Assembly (NCBI GenBank): GCA_013361745.1
Contig: JABFXM010000097.1
Coordinates: 1-6,930, forward strand
Length of the DNA: 6,930 bases
From: Gemmatimonadaceae bacterium
GTDB lineage: Bacteria > Gemmatimonadota > Gemmatimonadetes > Gemmatimonadales > Gemmatimonadaceae
Direction of reading: 5' to 3'
Shown here piece after piece: positions 1 to 5,881 of the stretch. The number at the start of each line of letters is the position of its first letter. Within the stretch, counting starts at the first letter, position 1. Under the pieces are notes generated by a model, which was given only the letters and a program-made list of their open reading frames with translations, searched no databases and had not been told where the DNA came from. Position numbers and translations under genes: made by a program.

Positions 1-794
1 GCAAGGGGCTCTTCACGCAGGAGCTCGAGGAGGCGCTGGCGAAGGGAAGCGTCGACTGCTGCGTGCACTCGCTCAAGGATCTGCCGACGACGGCGCCCGA
101 CGGACTGCCGGTGCTCGCCGTGCTGCAGCGCGAGGATCCGCGCGACGTCGTGGTGCTGAACTCGAACGTGTTCGCCGAGCGTCTCGAGGACATCCCGCGC
201 GGGTCGCGGGTGGGGACGTCGAGCCTGCGTCGTCGCGCGCAGCTGCTCGCGCTGCGTCCGGATCTCGAGGTGGTCGAGCTGCGCGGCAACGTCCCGACGC
301 GGCTGCGAAAGGTGGAGGACGGGCAGGTGCACGCGGCGATCCTCGCCGCCGCCGGGCTGCACCGGCTCGACGCGAACCAGAGCATCGCGTTCTACCTCAA
401 CCCACCGCGCTGGATCTCGGCGGCGGGGCAGGGCGCGATCGCGGTGCAGGGCCGCGCGAACGACGAGGAGCTGCGCCCGCTGCTCGAGTCTTTGAACCAC
501 GAGGCGACTGCGCTCGCGATCACCGCGGAGCGGAGCTGCCTCGCGGGGCTCGAGGGGGGCTGCCAGGTGCCGATCGGCGTCGTCGCGCTCGAGCACGAGG
601 AGACGTGGACGCTGCACGGCTTTCTCGCCGACGTGAAGGGGAAGCGCGTCGTGCGCGAGCATCTCGCGTTCGTGCGCGGCGAGGAGCGTGAGGCGGGAGA
701 GCGGCTCGCGTCGATCATCCGGCTGCGCGGGGGAGAGGAGATTTTGGAAGGGCTGCGAGAGGCGAGCGACTTGCCGAAGCCACAGCCGGAGTGA
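1..794 (+). CDS. hemC: Hydroxymethylbilane synthase (porphobilinogen deaminase), 5'-truncated by window edge
   Basis: HemC joins four porphobilinogen molecules into the linear tetrapyrrole hydroxymethylbilane in the cytoplasm, using a covalently attached dipyrromethane cofactor. The frame is open from base 3, giving 263 visible residues; by comparison with E. coli HemC (313 residues) about 55-60 N-terminal residues lie upstream. Seen directly: the HSLKDLP motif, whose Asp (bases 78-80) corresponds to the catalytic Asp84 of E. coli; the GTSSLRRRAQL cofactor/substrate-binding stretch and RGNVPTRL; GQGAI; and GGCQVPIG, whose Cys (561-563) is the cofactor attachment residue. The 161-residue Asp-to-Cys distance is close to the E. 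coli spacing, so the core is intact. The GTG at 63 encodes the Val of VHSLKDLP and is not the start. The stop is TGA at 792-794. hemB follows after a 96-base gap filled by an inverted repeat. No hemD is fused to the C-terminus or lies directly downstream. Confidence 0.97.
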   Translation, partial: KGLFTQELEEALAKGSVDCCVHSLKDLPTTAPDGLPVLAVLQREDPRDVVVLNSNVFAERLEDIPRGSRVGTSSLRRRAQLLALRPDLEVVELRGNVPTRLRKVEDGQVHAAILAAAGLHRLDANQSIAFYLNPPRWISAAGQGAIAVQGRANDEELRPLLESLNHEATALAITAERSCLAGLEGGCQVPIGVVALEHEETWTLHGFLADVKGKRVVREHLAFVRGEEREAGERLASIIRLRGGEEILEGLREASDLPKPQPE

Positions 795-868
795 GGCCAG
801 GAGGCGGCAGGCAGAACAGACCTGCCCCTGGCCCCAGCCTCATGGCAGGTCAGTTCTGCCTCATGGCC
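795..868. repeat. Intergenic inverted repeat between hemC and hemB (large hairpin)
   Basis: The arms 809-826 and 844-861 are complementary at 17 of 18 positions (the only mismatch is A818/A852), separated by a 17-base loop (827-843). An outer GGCCA (795-799) can also pair with TGGCC (864-868) across an asymmetric internal loop, so the fold can start on the base after the hemC stop. There is no T-tract after either arm, so it is not a classical intrinsic terminator. It could be a processing or attenuation hairpin in a hemC-hemB transcript, or a dispersed palindromic repeat of REP/MITE type. Its role is not known from the sequence. Confidence 0.75.
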
Positions 869-878
869 GTCCCGACGC

Positions 879-884
879 TAAATT
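879..884 (+). promoter_or_regulatory. Possible -10 element for a leaderless or near-leaderless hemB transcript
   Basis: TAAATT fits TANNNT (4 of 6 matches to TATAAT) and ends six bases before the hemB ATG at 891. It is a small A/T-rich island in a G+C-rich region. No Shine-Dalgarno sequence lies upstream of the ATG, which fits a leaderless start. No good -35 box is visible at the expected distance, where the right arm of the inverted repeat sits. This is a weak call from motif and spacing only. Confidence 0.25.
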
Positions 885-890
885 CAGCGC

Positions 891-1871
891 ATGTCGCAAT
901 TCCCCGAGTATCGTCCGCGGCGGCTCCGTCGAACCGCCGCGCTCCGCAACCTCGTTCGCGAAACGCGCCTCCATCCCTCGCAGCTGATCCTCCCGCTCTT
1001 CGTCCGCTCGGGCAAGGGAATTCGCACCCCCGTCGAGTCGATGACGGGTGTCGCGCAGACGTCGATCGACGAGATGCTGAAGGATGCGCGCGCGGCGCGC
1101 GATGCCGGCGTCGGCGGAGTGCTGCTCTTCGGGATTCCGGACACCAAGGATGCCACGGGCTCGTCGGCGTGGGACGAGAAGGGGCCGGTGCAGGAGGCGG
1201 TGCGCGCACTCAAGCGCGAGATCCCCGATCTCGTCGTCGTTACCGACGTCTGCATGTGCGAATACACGGATCATGGCCACTGCGGCATCCTCCGTGACGG
1301 CGAGGTCGTGAACGACGAGACGATCGAGCTGCTCGTCAAGGAGGCGCTCTCGCACGCGCGCGCCGGCGCGGACATCGTCGCCCCCTCCGACATGATGGAC
1401 GGCCGCGTCGCGGCGATTCGTGACGCGCTCGACGCGCAAGGGTACCAGCACACGCCGATCATGAGCTACTCGGCGAAGTTCGCGGGGCCGTTCTACGGAC
1501 CTTTTCGCGAGGCGGCGGAGAGCGCGCCGAAGTCGGGAGACCGCCGCGGCTACCAGATGGACGCGGGCAACGGCGACGAGGCGGTGCGCGAGGCGATGCA
1601 GGACGTCGCCGAGGGCGCCGACATCGTCATGGTGAAGCCGGCGGGCCCGTTTCTCGACGTCATCCACCGCGTGAAGGAGGCGACGGGATATCCGGTCGCC
1701 GCGTACCAGGTGAGCGGCGAGTTCGCTATGATTCAGGCGGCCGCCGAGCGGGGCTGGATCGACGGGGAGCGGACGATGATGGACTCGCTGCTCTCCATCC
1801 GCCGCGCCGGCGCCGACATCATCATCACATACTTCGCCACCACCGCGGCCCGGCTGCTCGCCGCGCGTTAG
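891..1871 (+). CDS. hemB: Porphobilinogen synthase (delta-aminolevulinic acid dehydratase), zinc-type
   Basis: HemB condenses two 5-aminolevulinate molecules to porphobilinogen, the substrate of the HemC encoded just upstream. The protein has 326 residues, normal for the family. Seen directly: Schiff-base lysines Lys196 ([15 protein letters not shown]) and Lys249 (IVMVKPAG), and the cysteine cluster Cys121, Cys123 and Cys131 within [14 protein letters not shown]. Family knowledge: three cysteines at this site mark the zinc-dependent class, whereas magnesium/potassium-type HemB proteins have Asp/Ala-rich replacements. The ATG at 891 gives the usual [23 protein letters not shown]-terminal region; no clear ribosome binding site precedes it. 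The stop is TAG at 1869-1871, inside a copy of the repeated word CGCCTAACGCG read on the other strand. The aldo/keto reductase starts 19 bases later, so the two are probably cotranscribed. Confidence 0.97.
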   Translation: MSQFPEYRPRRLRRTAALRNLVRETRLHPSQLILPLFVRSGKGIRTPVESMTGVAQTSIDEMLKDARAARDAGVGGVLLFGIPDTKDATGSSAWDEKGPVQEAVRALKREIPDLVVVTDVCMCEYTDHGHCGILRDGEVVNDETIELLVKEALSHARAGADIVAPSDMMDGRVAAIRDALDAQGYQHTPIMSYSAKFAGPFYGPFREAAESAPKSGDRRGYQMDAGNGDEAVREAMQDVAEGADIVMVKPAGPFLDVIHRVKEATGYPVAAYQVSGEFAMIQAAAERGWIDGERTMMDSLLSIRRAGADIIITYFATTAARLLAAR

Positions 1872-1874
1872 GCG
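1864..1874 (-). repeat. Copy 1 of 11-base word CGCCTAACGCG, across the hemB stop
   Basis: An exact copy on the minus strand, with the TAG stop of hemB inside it on the plus strand. The match to copy 2 extends to 15 bases (1861-1875). Confidence 0.6.
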
Positions 1875-1890
1875 GCGCTGCGAGGTCCCC

Positions 1891-2988
1891 ATGAAATACC
1901 GCAAGTTTCCCGGCGCGCCGGTCGAGGTGAGCGAGGTCGGCTTCGGGACGTGGACCCTCTCCACCGGCTGGTGGGGAGAGAAGAGCGACGACGAAGCGAT
2001 CGCGATGCTCCGCCGCGCCTACCACGAGGAAGGCATCACCTTCTTCGACGCGGCGGACAGCTACGGCAACGGCCGCAGCGAGATGCAGCTCGCGCGCGCC
2101 TTCCACGGGATGCGCGACAAGGTCGTCATCGGCACCAAGGTCGGCTACGACATCTACGACGAGGCGGCGCGCACCGCCCGCCGCGGGCAGAGCGAGCTGC
2201 CGCAGCGCACCGATCGCGCGTACATCCGGCTCGCCGTCGACCGCTGCCTGAAGCGGCTCGCGACGGACTACATCGACGTGCTCCAGATCCACAACGTGAA
2301 GATGTCACACGTCCACGACCCGGAGCTCTGGCAGACGCTGCGCGACCTGAAGCGGGAGGGGAAGATCCGCGCCTGGGGCGCCGCCTTCGGTCCGGCGATC
2401 GGCTGGCTCTACGAGGCGACGGACCTCATCGAGCGCGAGCCGGACATCGACACGATCCAGATGATCTGGAACATCCTCGAGCAGCACCCGGGCACGGCGA
2501 TGATCGAGGCGGCGAAGAAGCACTCGACCAGCTGCTGCTTCAACATCCGCGTCACGCACGCGTCGGGGATGCTGGAAGGGAAGTACACCGAGAGCACGGA
2601 GTTCCCGGCGAACGACCACCGGCGCCACCGGCCGCGCTCCTGGCTCCTCAACGGTGTGAAGAAGGTGCGCACGCTCGGGTTCCTCGCCCAGCGGATGACG
2701 CTCGGCCAGGCGTCGCTGAAGTGGCTACTCGCCGAGCCGCGGGTCGTGACGACGCTGCCCAACATCTACGACGACGACCAGCTGCAGGAGTTCGCCGCCG
2801 CGAGCGAGCTGCCCGCGCTGACGAAGGGGGAGATGGCGCGGATCGCCGAGCTGCACGAGACGAACTTCGGCGTCGAGGAGGAGCCGATGGCCTACAAGGG
2901 GGAGATGACGCGCGAGGGCGGGGAGTACAACCGCGTCTACCCGCCTAACGCGCGGCAGGGCGCGACGAGCGGAGCGGCCAGCGCGTGA
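1891..2988 (+). CDS. Aldo/keto reductase family oxidoreductase
   Basis: A (beta/alpha)8-barrel NADPH-dependent carbonyl reductase of 365 residues; the substrate cannot be named. Seen directly: the family's catalytic tetrad is complete as Asp53 and Tyr58 (FFDAADSYGNGRSE), Lys83 (VIGTKVGYD) and His124 (DVLQIHN). LGQASLKWLL at about residues 271-280, and the TTLPNIYDDDQLQE stretch after it, correspond to the C-terminal cofactor-binding region of the family. The strand usually reading PL-x-G-x-L-x-GKY appears here as NIRVTHASGMLEGKY, preceded by an unusual Cys-Cys pair. About 40 residues after the last barrel helix form a polar tail (EEEPMAYKGEMTREGGEYNRVY). The start at 1891 has a weak GAGG (1882-1885) five bases upstream and lies 19 bases after hemB. 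The stop overlaps the ppa start by four bases. Context links it to tetrapyrrole genes, but a role in that pathway is only a possibility. Confidence 0.93.
   Translation: MKYRKFPGAPVEVSEVGFGTWTLSTGWWGEKSDDEAIAMLRRAYHEEGITFFDAADSYGNGRSEMQLARAFHGMRDKVVIGTKVGYDIYDEAARTARRGQSELPQRTDRAYIRLAVDRCLKRLATDYIDVLQIHNVKMSHVHDPELWQTLRDLKREGKIRAWGAAFGPAIGWLYEATDLIEREPDIDTIQMIWNILEQHPGTAMIEAAKKHSTSCCFNIRVTHASGMLEGKYTESTEFPANDHRRHRPRSWLLNGVKKVRTLGFLAQRMTLGQASLKWLLAEPRVVTTLPNIYDDDQLQEFAAASELPALTKGEMARIAELHETNFGVEEEPMAYKGEMTREGGEYNRVYPPNARQGATSGAASA
2942..2952 (+). repeat. Copy 2 of 11-base word CGCCTAACGCG, near the 3' end of the aldo/keto reductase gene
   Basis: An exact copy on the plus strand. With flanks it forms the 15-mer CCGCCTAACGCGCGG (2941-2955), identical to copy 1. 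In the reductase frame it encodes PPNAR. Confidence 0.6.
2971..2974 (+). promoter_or_regulatory. Ribosome binding site deciding the ppa start
   Basis: GGAG lies ten bases before GTG 2985 but sixteen before ATG 2991. The spacing, together with the GTGA stop/start overlap, favours the GTG as the ppa start. Confidence 0.5.
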
Positions 2989-3533
2989 GCATGATCAACC
3001 CATGGCATGACATGGCGCCGGGGTCGCATCCCCCGGAGCTGGTCACCGCCGTCATCGAGATCCCGCGCGGCAGCCGCAACAAGTACGAGCTGGACAAGTC
3101 GACCGGGCTGCTGAAGCTCGACCGCGTGCTCTACTCGGCGGTGCACTATCCCGGCGACTACGGCTTCATCCCGCGCACCCTCTTCGAGGACGGCGACCCG
3201 CTCGACATCCTCGTCCGCATCAACGAGCCGACCTTCCCCGGCTGCCAGATCGAGGCGCGCCCGATCGGCGTGCTGAAGATGCTCGACAAGGGTGAGCCGG
3301 ACGACAAGATTCTCGCCGTCCCGGCGTCGGACCCGTTCCACAACGAGTACTTCGACATCGCCGACCTGCCGCAGCATTATCTCGCCGAGATCGAGCACTT
3401 CTTCCACATCTACAAGGATCTCGAGGGGAAGCGCGTCACGATCCTCGGCTGGGAGAAGAGCGAGGTCGCGATGCAGGTGATCCAGCATTCGATCGAGCTG
3501 TACGAGAAGACGTACCTGGTGCACGGACCGTGA
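2985..3533 (+). CDS. ppa: Inorganic pyrophosphatase, family I (soluble)
   Basis: Hydrolyses pyrophosphate to two phosphates in the cytoplasm, pulling biosynthetic reactions forward. The 182-residue length is normal for a bacterial family I enzyme. Seen directly: the signature EDGDPLDILV with metal-binding Asp69, Asp71 and Asp74; EIPRGSRNKYE (residues 25-35) with the conserved Arg/Lys/Glu phosphate- and metal-site residues; the HYPGDYGFIPRT strand; and Asp101, Asp106 and Asp107 in MLDKGEPDDKILAV. The GTG start at 2985 overlaps the TGA of the aldo/keto reductase (GTGA, 2985-2988), indicating translational coupling. The alternative ATG at 2991 would shorten the protein by two residues. An inverted repeat begins eight bases after the stop, so the cotranscribed unit may end here. 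Confidence 0.97.
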   Translation: MSMINPWHDMAPGSHPPELVTAVIEIPRGSRNKYELDKSTGLLKLDRVLYSAVHYPGDYGFIPRTLFEDGDPLDILVRINEPTFPGCQIEARPIGVLKMLDKGEPDDKILAVPASDPFHNEYFDIADLPQHYLAEIEHFFHIYKDLEGKRVTILGWEKSEVAMQVIQHSIELYEKTYLVHGP

Positions 3534-3540
3534 CCTGCGT

Positions 3541-3630
3541 GCTGGAAGCTGGAGGCAGGAAGCAGGAGGCCGTAGGCTGACGACCTAGGCTACAGTGCTG
3601 GCCTCAAGCTTCCAGCCTCCTGCCTCCAGC
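3541..3630. repeat. Intergenic inverted repeat between ppa and the aquaporin gene
   Basis: Two 31-base arms, 3541-3571 and 3600-3630, are complementary at 26 of 31 positions. The left arm is purine-rich, made of overlapping words such as GCTGGA, GGAGGCAGGA and AGCAGGAGGC; the right arm is the matching pyrimidine-rich strand. The 28-base centre contains a second small stem (GTAG 3572-3575 with CTAC 3590-3593) and TAGGCT twice (3573-3578 and 3586-3591). No T-tract follows. It could act as a terminator or processing hairpin after ppa, or be a dispersed palindromic element; the sequence alone does not decide. The rest of the gap, 3631-3667, shows no convincing promoter. Confidence 0.8.
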
Positions 3631-3667
3631 CGCCGGTACCTCAAACCCCTAACCGACCGCGATCCGA

Positions 3668-4396
3668 ATGCGCGACTCTCTCCGACACTTCACCGCCGAG
3701 TTCATCGGCACCTTCGCTCTCGTCTTCATCGGCGGCGGGGCGATCATGATGACGAAGAATCCCGGCACGGGCGCGGGGCTCGTCGAGGTCGCGCTGGCGC
3801 ACGGGATCATCCTCGCGGTGCTCGTCTCGGCGACGATGCGCATCTCCGGGCATCTCAATCCCGCGGTGACGCTCGGCTTTCTCGCGACGCGGCGCATCGA
3901 GCCGATCATGGCCGGCGTCTACATCCTCGCGCAGCTGCTCGGCGCGGTGATCGCGGGGTACGCGCTGAAGGGGCTGATGCCCGACATGCTGTTCACGGCG
4001 ACGCGCGCCGGCGGCCAGGCGGTGGCGATCGACATCAGCTTCGGCCAGGCGGTCGGACTCGAGGCGATCGCGACTTTCTTCCTCGTCTTCGTCGTCTTCG
4101 GGACGGCGGTGGATCCCGCGGCGCCGAAGATCGGCGGGCTCGCGATCGGTCTCACGGTCGCCGCCGACATCCTCGCCATCGGTCCGATGACGGGCGCGTC
4201 GATGAATCCCGCGCGCTCCTTCGGCCCCGCGGTCGCGAGCAACATCTTCGAGGGGCAGCTCGTCTACTGGATCGGCCCGATCCTCGGCGGCATCGCGGCG
4301 GCGCTGCTCTACAACTGGCTGTTCCTGCCGCGCGCGCCGGAGCCGGTGGACCATGGAGCAGTGAGACCGAAGGCGGCGCCGAGGGTGACGGCATAG
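3668..4396 (+). CDS. MIP-family aquaporin, plant-TIP-like selectivity filter
   Basis: A six-helix inner-membrane channel for water or small neutral solutes, 242 residues long. Seen directly: both half-helix signature motifs, HLNPAVT (Asn64-Pro65-Ala66) and SMNPARSFGPA (Asn180-Pro181-Ala182), and the family N-terminal helix AEFIGTFALVFIGGGA. Hydrophobic helices lie near residues 10-27, 40-57, 81-100, 128-147, 156-172 and 199-220. Aligning by eye to AQP1 and plant TIPs puts His45, Ile168, Ala177 and Arg183 at the aromatic/arginine filter positions, the H-I-A-R set known from some TIPs. The first NPA loop lacks the acidic insert pattern typical of glycerol facilitators (GlpF), and no glycerol kinase is adjacent, so aquaporin is preferred. 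The ATG at 3668 has no clear ribosome binding site. The soluble tail from about residue 221 is short and Pro/Arg-rich. It is convergent with the ketosynthase gene. Confidence 0.93.
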   Translation: MRDSLRHFTAEFIGTFALVFIGGGAIMMTKNPGTGAGLVEVALAHGIILAVLVSATMRISGHLNPAVTLGFLATRRIEPIMAGVYILAQLLGAVIAGYALKGLMPDMLFTATRAGGQAVAIDISFGQAVGLEAIATFFLVFVVFGTAVDPAAPKIGGLAIGLTVAADILAIGPMTGASMNPARSFGPAVASNIFEGQLVYWIGPILGGIAAALLYNWLFLPRAPEPVDHGAVRPKAAPRVTA

Positions 4397-4405
4397 TCGC
4401 ACTAC

Positions 4406-4627
4406 GACGTGGGATTTGACATGGGTTCCACGTGCGACGTGGAATTTGACGTGGGACGGGGGAGCGAGTTGGGGATGGGGGGACGACGTGGGCCGTGAGA
4501 GAGACGGGGGACGTGGAACGTGGGGCGCTGCCACGTTCCACGTCAGTCCCACGTCTCACGTCCTCCCACGCCCCCCGTCGTCCCAAGCCCCGCCATCGAT
4601 TCCCCGTCCCACGTCAACTCCCACGTC
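4406..4627. repeat. Large intergenic palindrome built of GACGTGG/CCACGTC words, between convergent genes
   Basis: Nearly the whole 237-base gap is one imperfect inverted repeat. The outer arms 4436-4461 and 4602-4627 are complementary at 24 of 26 positions; the inner arms 4510-4523 and 4531-4544 pair perfectly over 14 bases around a 7-base loop; the stretches between are partly complementary. A 20-base direct repeat precedes it (4406-4425 against 4436-4455, 18 of 20 identical, period 30). TTCCACGT (4426-4433) and ACGTGGAA (4437-4444) form a further perfect 8-base stem with a 3-base loop. ACGTGG or its complement recurs more than ten times. The left arm carries G-runs (4453-4455, 4458-4462, 4471-4474, 4477-4482, 4490-4492). 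The layout suggests a palindromic minisatellite, and its position would let it stop transcription from both sides. Confidence 0.8.
4510..4544. terminator. Candidate bidirectional terminator hairpin
   Basis: A perfect 14-base stem with loop GGCGCTG at the centre of the larger palindrome, 113 bases after the aquaporin stop and 89 bases after the ketosynthase stop. Being symmetric, it forms in transcripts from either strand. There is no U-tract on either side, so intrinsic termination is only an inference from position and stability. Confidence 0.4.
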
Positions 4628-4633
4628 GGGGTA

Positions 4634-5881
4634 CTATCCGCGTCGGAGCACGAGCGATGCGTTGATCCCCCCGAATCCGAACGAGTTGGTCAGCACGTGC
4701 TCGACGCGCGCCGCGCGTCCTTCGCCGCGGATGTAGTCGAGGTCGCACGCCTCGTCGGGCGCGTCGAGATTCACCGTCGGCGGGAGCCACTCCTCGGCGA
4801 TCGCCTGGGCGCAGATCGCCGTCTCCACCGCGCCCGACGCGCCTAACGCGTGACCGTAGTAACCCTTGGTGCCGCTGAGCTGGAGCTTCGCGGCGTGGTC
4901 GGCGAAGACGCGCTTGATCGCGACCGTCTCGGTCGGGTCGTTGAGGGGGGTCGAGCTGCCGTGCGCGTTGACGTAGTCGATCTCGTGCGGGGCGACGTCC
5001 GCGTCGGCGAGGGCGCGCTCCATCGCCTTCGCGGCCTGCGAGCCGTCGGGGCGCGGCGCGGTCATGTGGTGCGCGTCGTTCGAGAGACCGTAGCCGAGCA
5101 CCTCGGCGTAGATCTTCGCGCCGCGGGCGACGGCGCGGTTCCACTCCTCGAGCACGAGCACCGCCGCCGCCTCGCCCATGACGAAGCCGTCGCGGTCGCG
5201 GTCGAAGGGGCGTGAGGCGCGCGCGGGGTCGTCGTTGCGCGTGCTCATCGCGCGGATCAGCGCGAAGGCGCCGTAGCAGAGCGGCGCCAGCGGCGCCTCG
5301 CTGCCGCCGCCGAGCATGACGTCGGCGTAGCCGTCGCGCACGGCGCGGAAGGCGTCGCCGATGGCGATCGTCCCGCTCGCGCAGCTCATCGCGTTGGTGC
5401 TGTTCACGCCCTGCACGCCGAACTCGATCGCGACGTTGCAGCTCGCCGCCCCGCCGAAGACGGAGAGCGCGAGCAGGGGATCGACCGCGCGCAGGCCGCC
5501 CTGGAGGAAGTTGCCGAGCTGCTCCTCGGCGTAGGCGATCCCGCCTAACGCGGTGCCCATCATCGCGCCGACGCGCTCGCGGTCCTCCTTCGCGAGGTCG
5601 AGCGCGGCGTCCTCGAGGGCGAGGCGCGAGGCGGCGACGGCGAGCTGACCGAAGCGGTCGAGTCGCTTCGCGCGCTTCACCTCCATGTGGTCGGACGCGG
5701 TGAAGTCGGGGATCTCCGCGGCGTTGTGGCTGCGGAAGATCGACGGATCGAAGCGCGTCAGCGTGCCGACGGCGGACTTCCCGGCGCGAATCCCCGACCA
5801 GAGCCCACGCTCTCCGGTGCCGATCGGGGTGACCGCGCCGATGCCGGTGATGGCGACGCGACGGCGAGTGAACGAGATCAT
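4634..5881 (-). CDS. FabF-type beta-ketoacyl-ACP synthase (KAS II family), probably of a specialised pathway
   Basis: A thiolase-fold decarboxylating condensing enzyme of 415 residues, the usual FabF length. Seen directly: nucleophile Cys167 (MSCASG), His307 (VNAHGSST), Lys339 (SGTKG) and His344 (YYGHALGASG), matching Cys163/His303/Lys335/His340 of E. coli FabF with a constant offset of four; and the C-terminal gatekeeper loop NSFGFGG (399-405). The core is therefore catalytically complete, unlike chain-length-factor paralogues that lack the Cys. The motif contexts SCASGT and GYYGHALGASG differ from the housekeeping ACATG and SMTGHLLGAAG, pointing to a pathway-specific enzyme. ATG 5881 is preferred: ITGIGAVTPIG follows at the proper distance, AGGAG lies eight bases upstream, and it overlaps the preceding TGA as ATGA. 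Two rare TTA codons occur, both inside CGCCTAACGCG copies. It could still be the genome's main FabF; no ACP or other fab gene is in view. Confidence 0.93.
   Translation of the reverse strand: MISFTRRRVAITGIGAVTPIGTGERGLWSGIRAGKSAVGTLTRFDPSIFRSHNAAEIPDFTASDHMEVKRAKRLDRFGQLAVAASRLALEDAALDLAKEDRERVGAMMGTALGGIAYAEEQLGNFLQGGLRAVDPLLALSVFGGAASCNVAIEFGVQGVNSTNAMSCASGTIAIGDAFRAVRDGYADVMLGGGSEAPLAPLCYGAFALIRAMSTRNDDPARASRPFDRDRDGFVMGEAAAVLVLEEWNRAVARGAKIYAEVLGYGLSNDAHHMTAPRPDGSQAAKAMERALADADVAPHEIDYVNAHGSSTPLNDPTETVAIKRVFADHAAKLQLSGTKGYYGHALGASGAVETAICAQAIAEEWLPPTVNLDAPDEACDLDYIRGEGRAARVEHVLTNSFGFGGINASLVLRRG
4840..4850 (+). repeat. Copy 3 of 11-base word CGCCTAACGCG, within the ketosynthase gene
   Basis: An exact copy on the plus strand. 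Read on the gene's strand it encodes Ala-Leu-Gly of GHALGASG with a TTA leucine codon, next to active-site His344. Confidence 0.6.
5542..5552 (+). repeat. Copy 4 of 11-base word CGCCTAACGCG, within the ketosynthase gene
   Basis: An exact copy on the plus strand. On the gene's strand it encodes Ala-Leu-Gly of GTALGGIAYAEE, again with a TTA leucine codon. Confidence 0.6.

Noticed and set aside
861..1964. A 367-codon open frame antisense to hemB.
   Set aside because: It is a mirror of the G/C-ending third positions of hemB, has low-complexity Arg/Val/His composition and no domain, and hemB itself is unambiguous.
3595..4552. Long open frames overlapping the aquaporin gene on both strands (3595-4419 plus, 3641-4552 minus).
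   Set aside because: Arg/His/Asp-rich shadows; they contradict the clear two-NPA channel frame and run into the repeats on either side.
4632..4637. TACTAT as a -10 promoter box on the plus strand.
   Set aside because: It would fire into the antisense of the ketosynthase 3' end with no -35 match and no plus-strand gene downstream; part of it is simply that gene's TAG stop on the other strand.
4416..4846. Small plus-strand open frames in the aquaporin-ketosynthase gap (4416-4736 and 4520-4846).
   Set aside because: They translate the palindromic simple repeat and then the antisense of the ketosynthase 3' end; no ribosome binding site or recognisable domain.
1864..5552. GCCTAAC/GTTAGGC inside the repeated word matches the integron attC core pattern (RYYYAAC/GTTRRRY).
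   Set aside because: There is no paired core separated by a short palindromic stretch, no integrase and no cassette-like gene arrangement; the copies sit inside conserved genes, so they are not attC sites.
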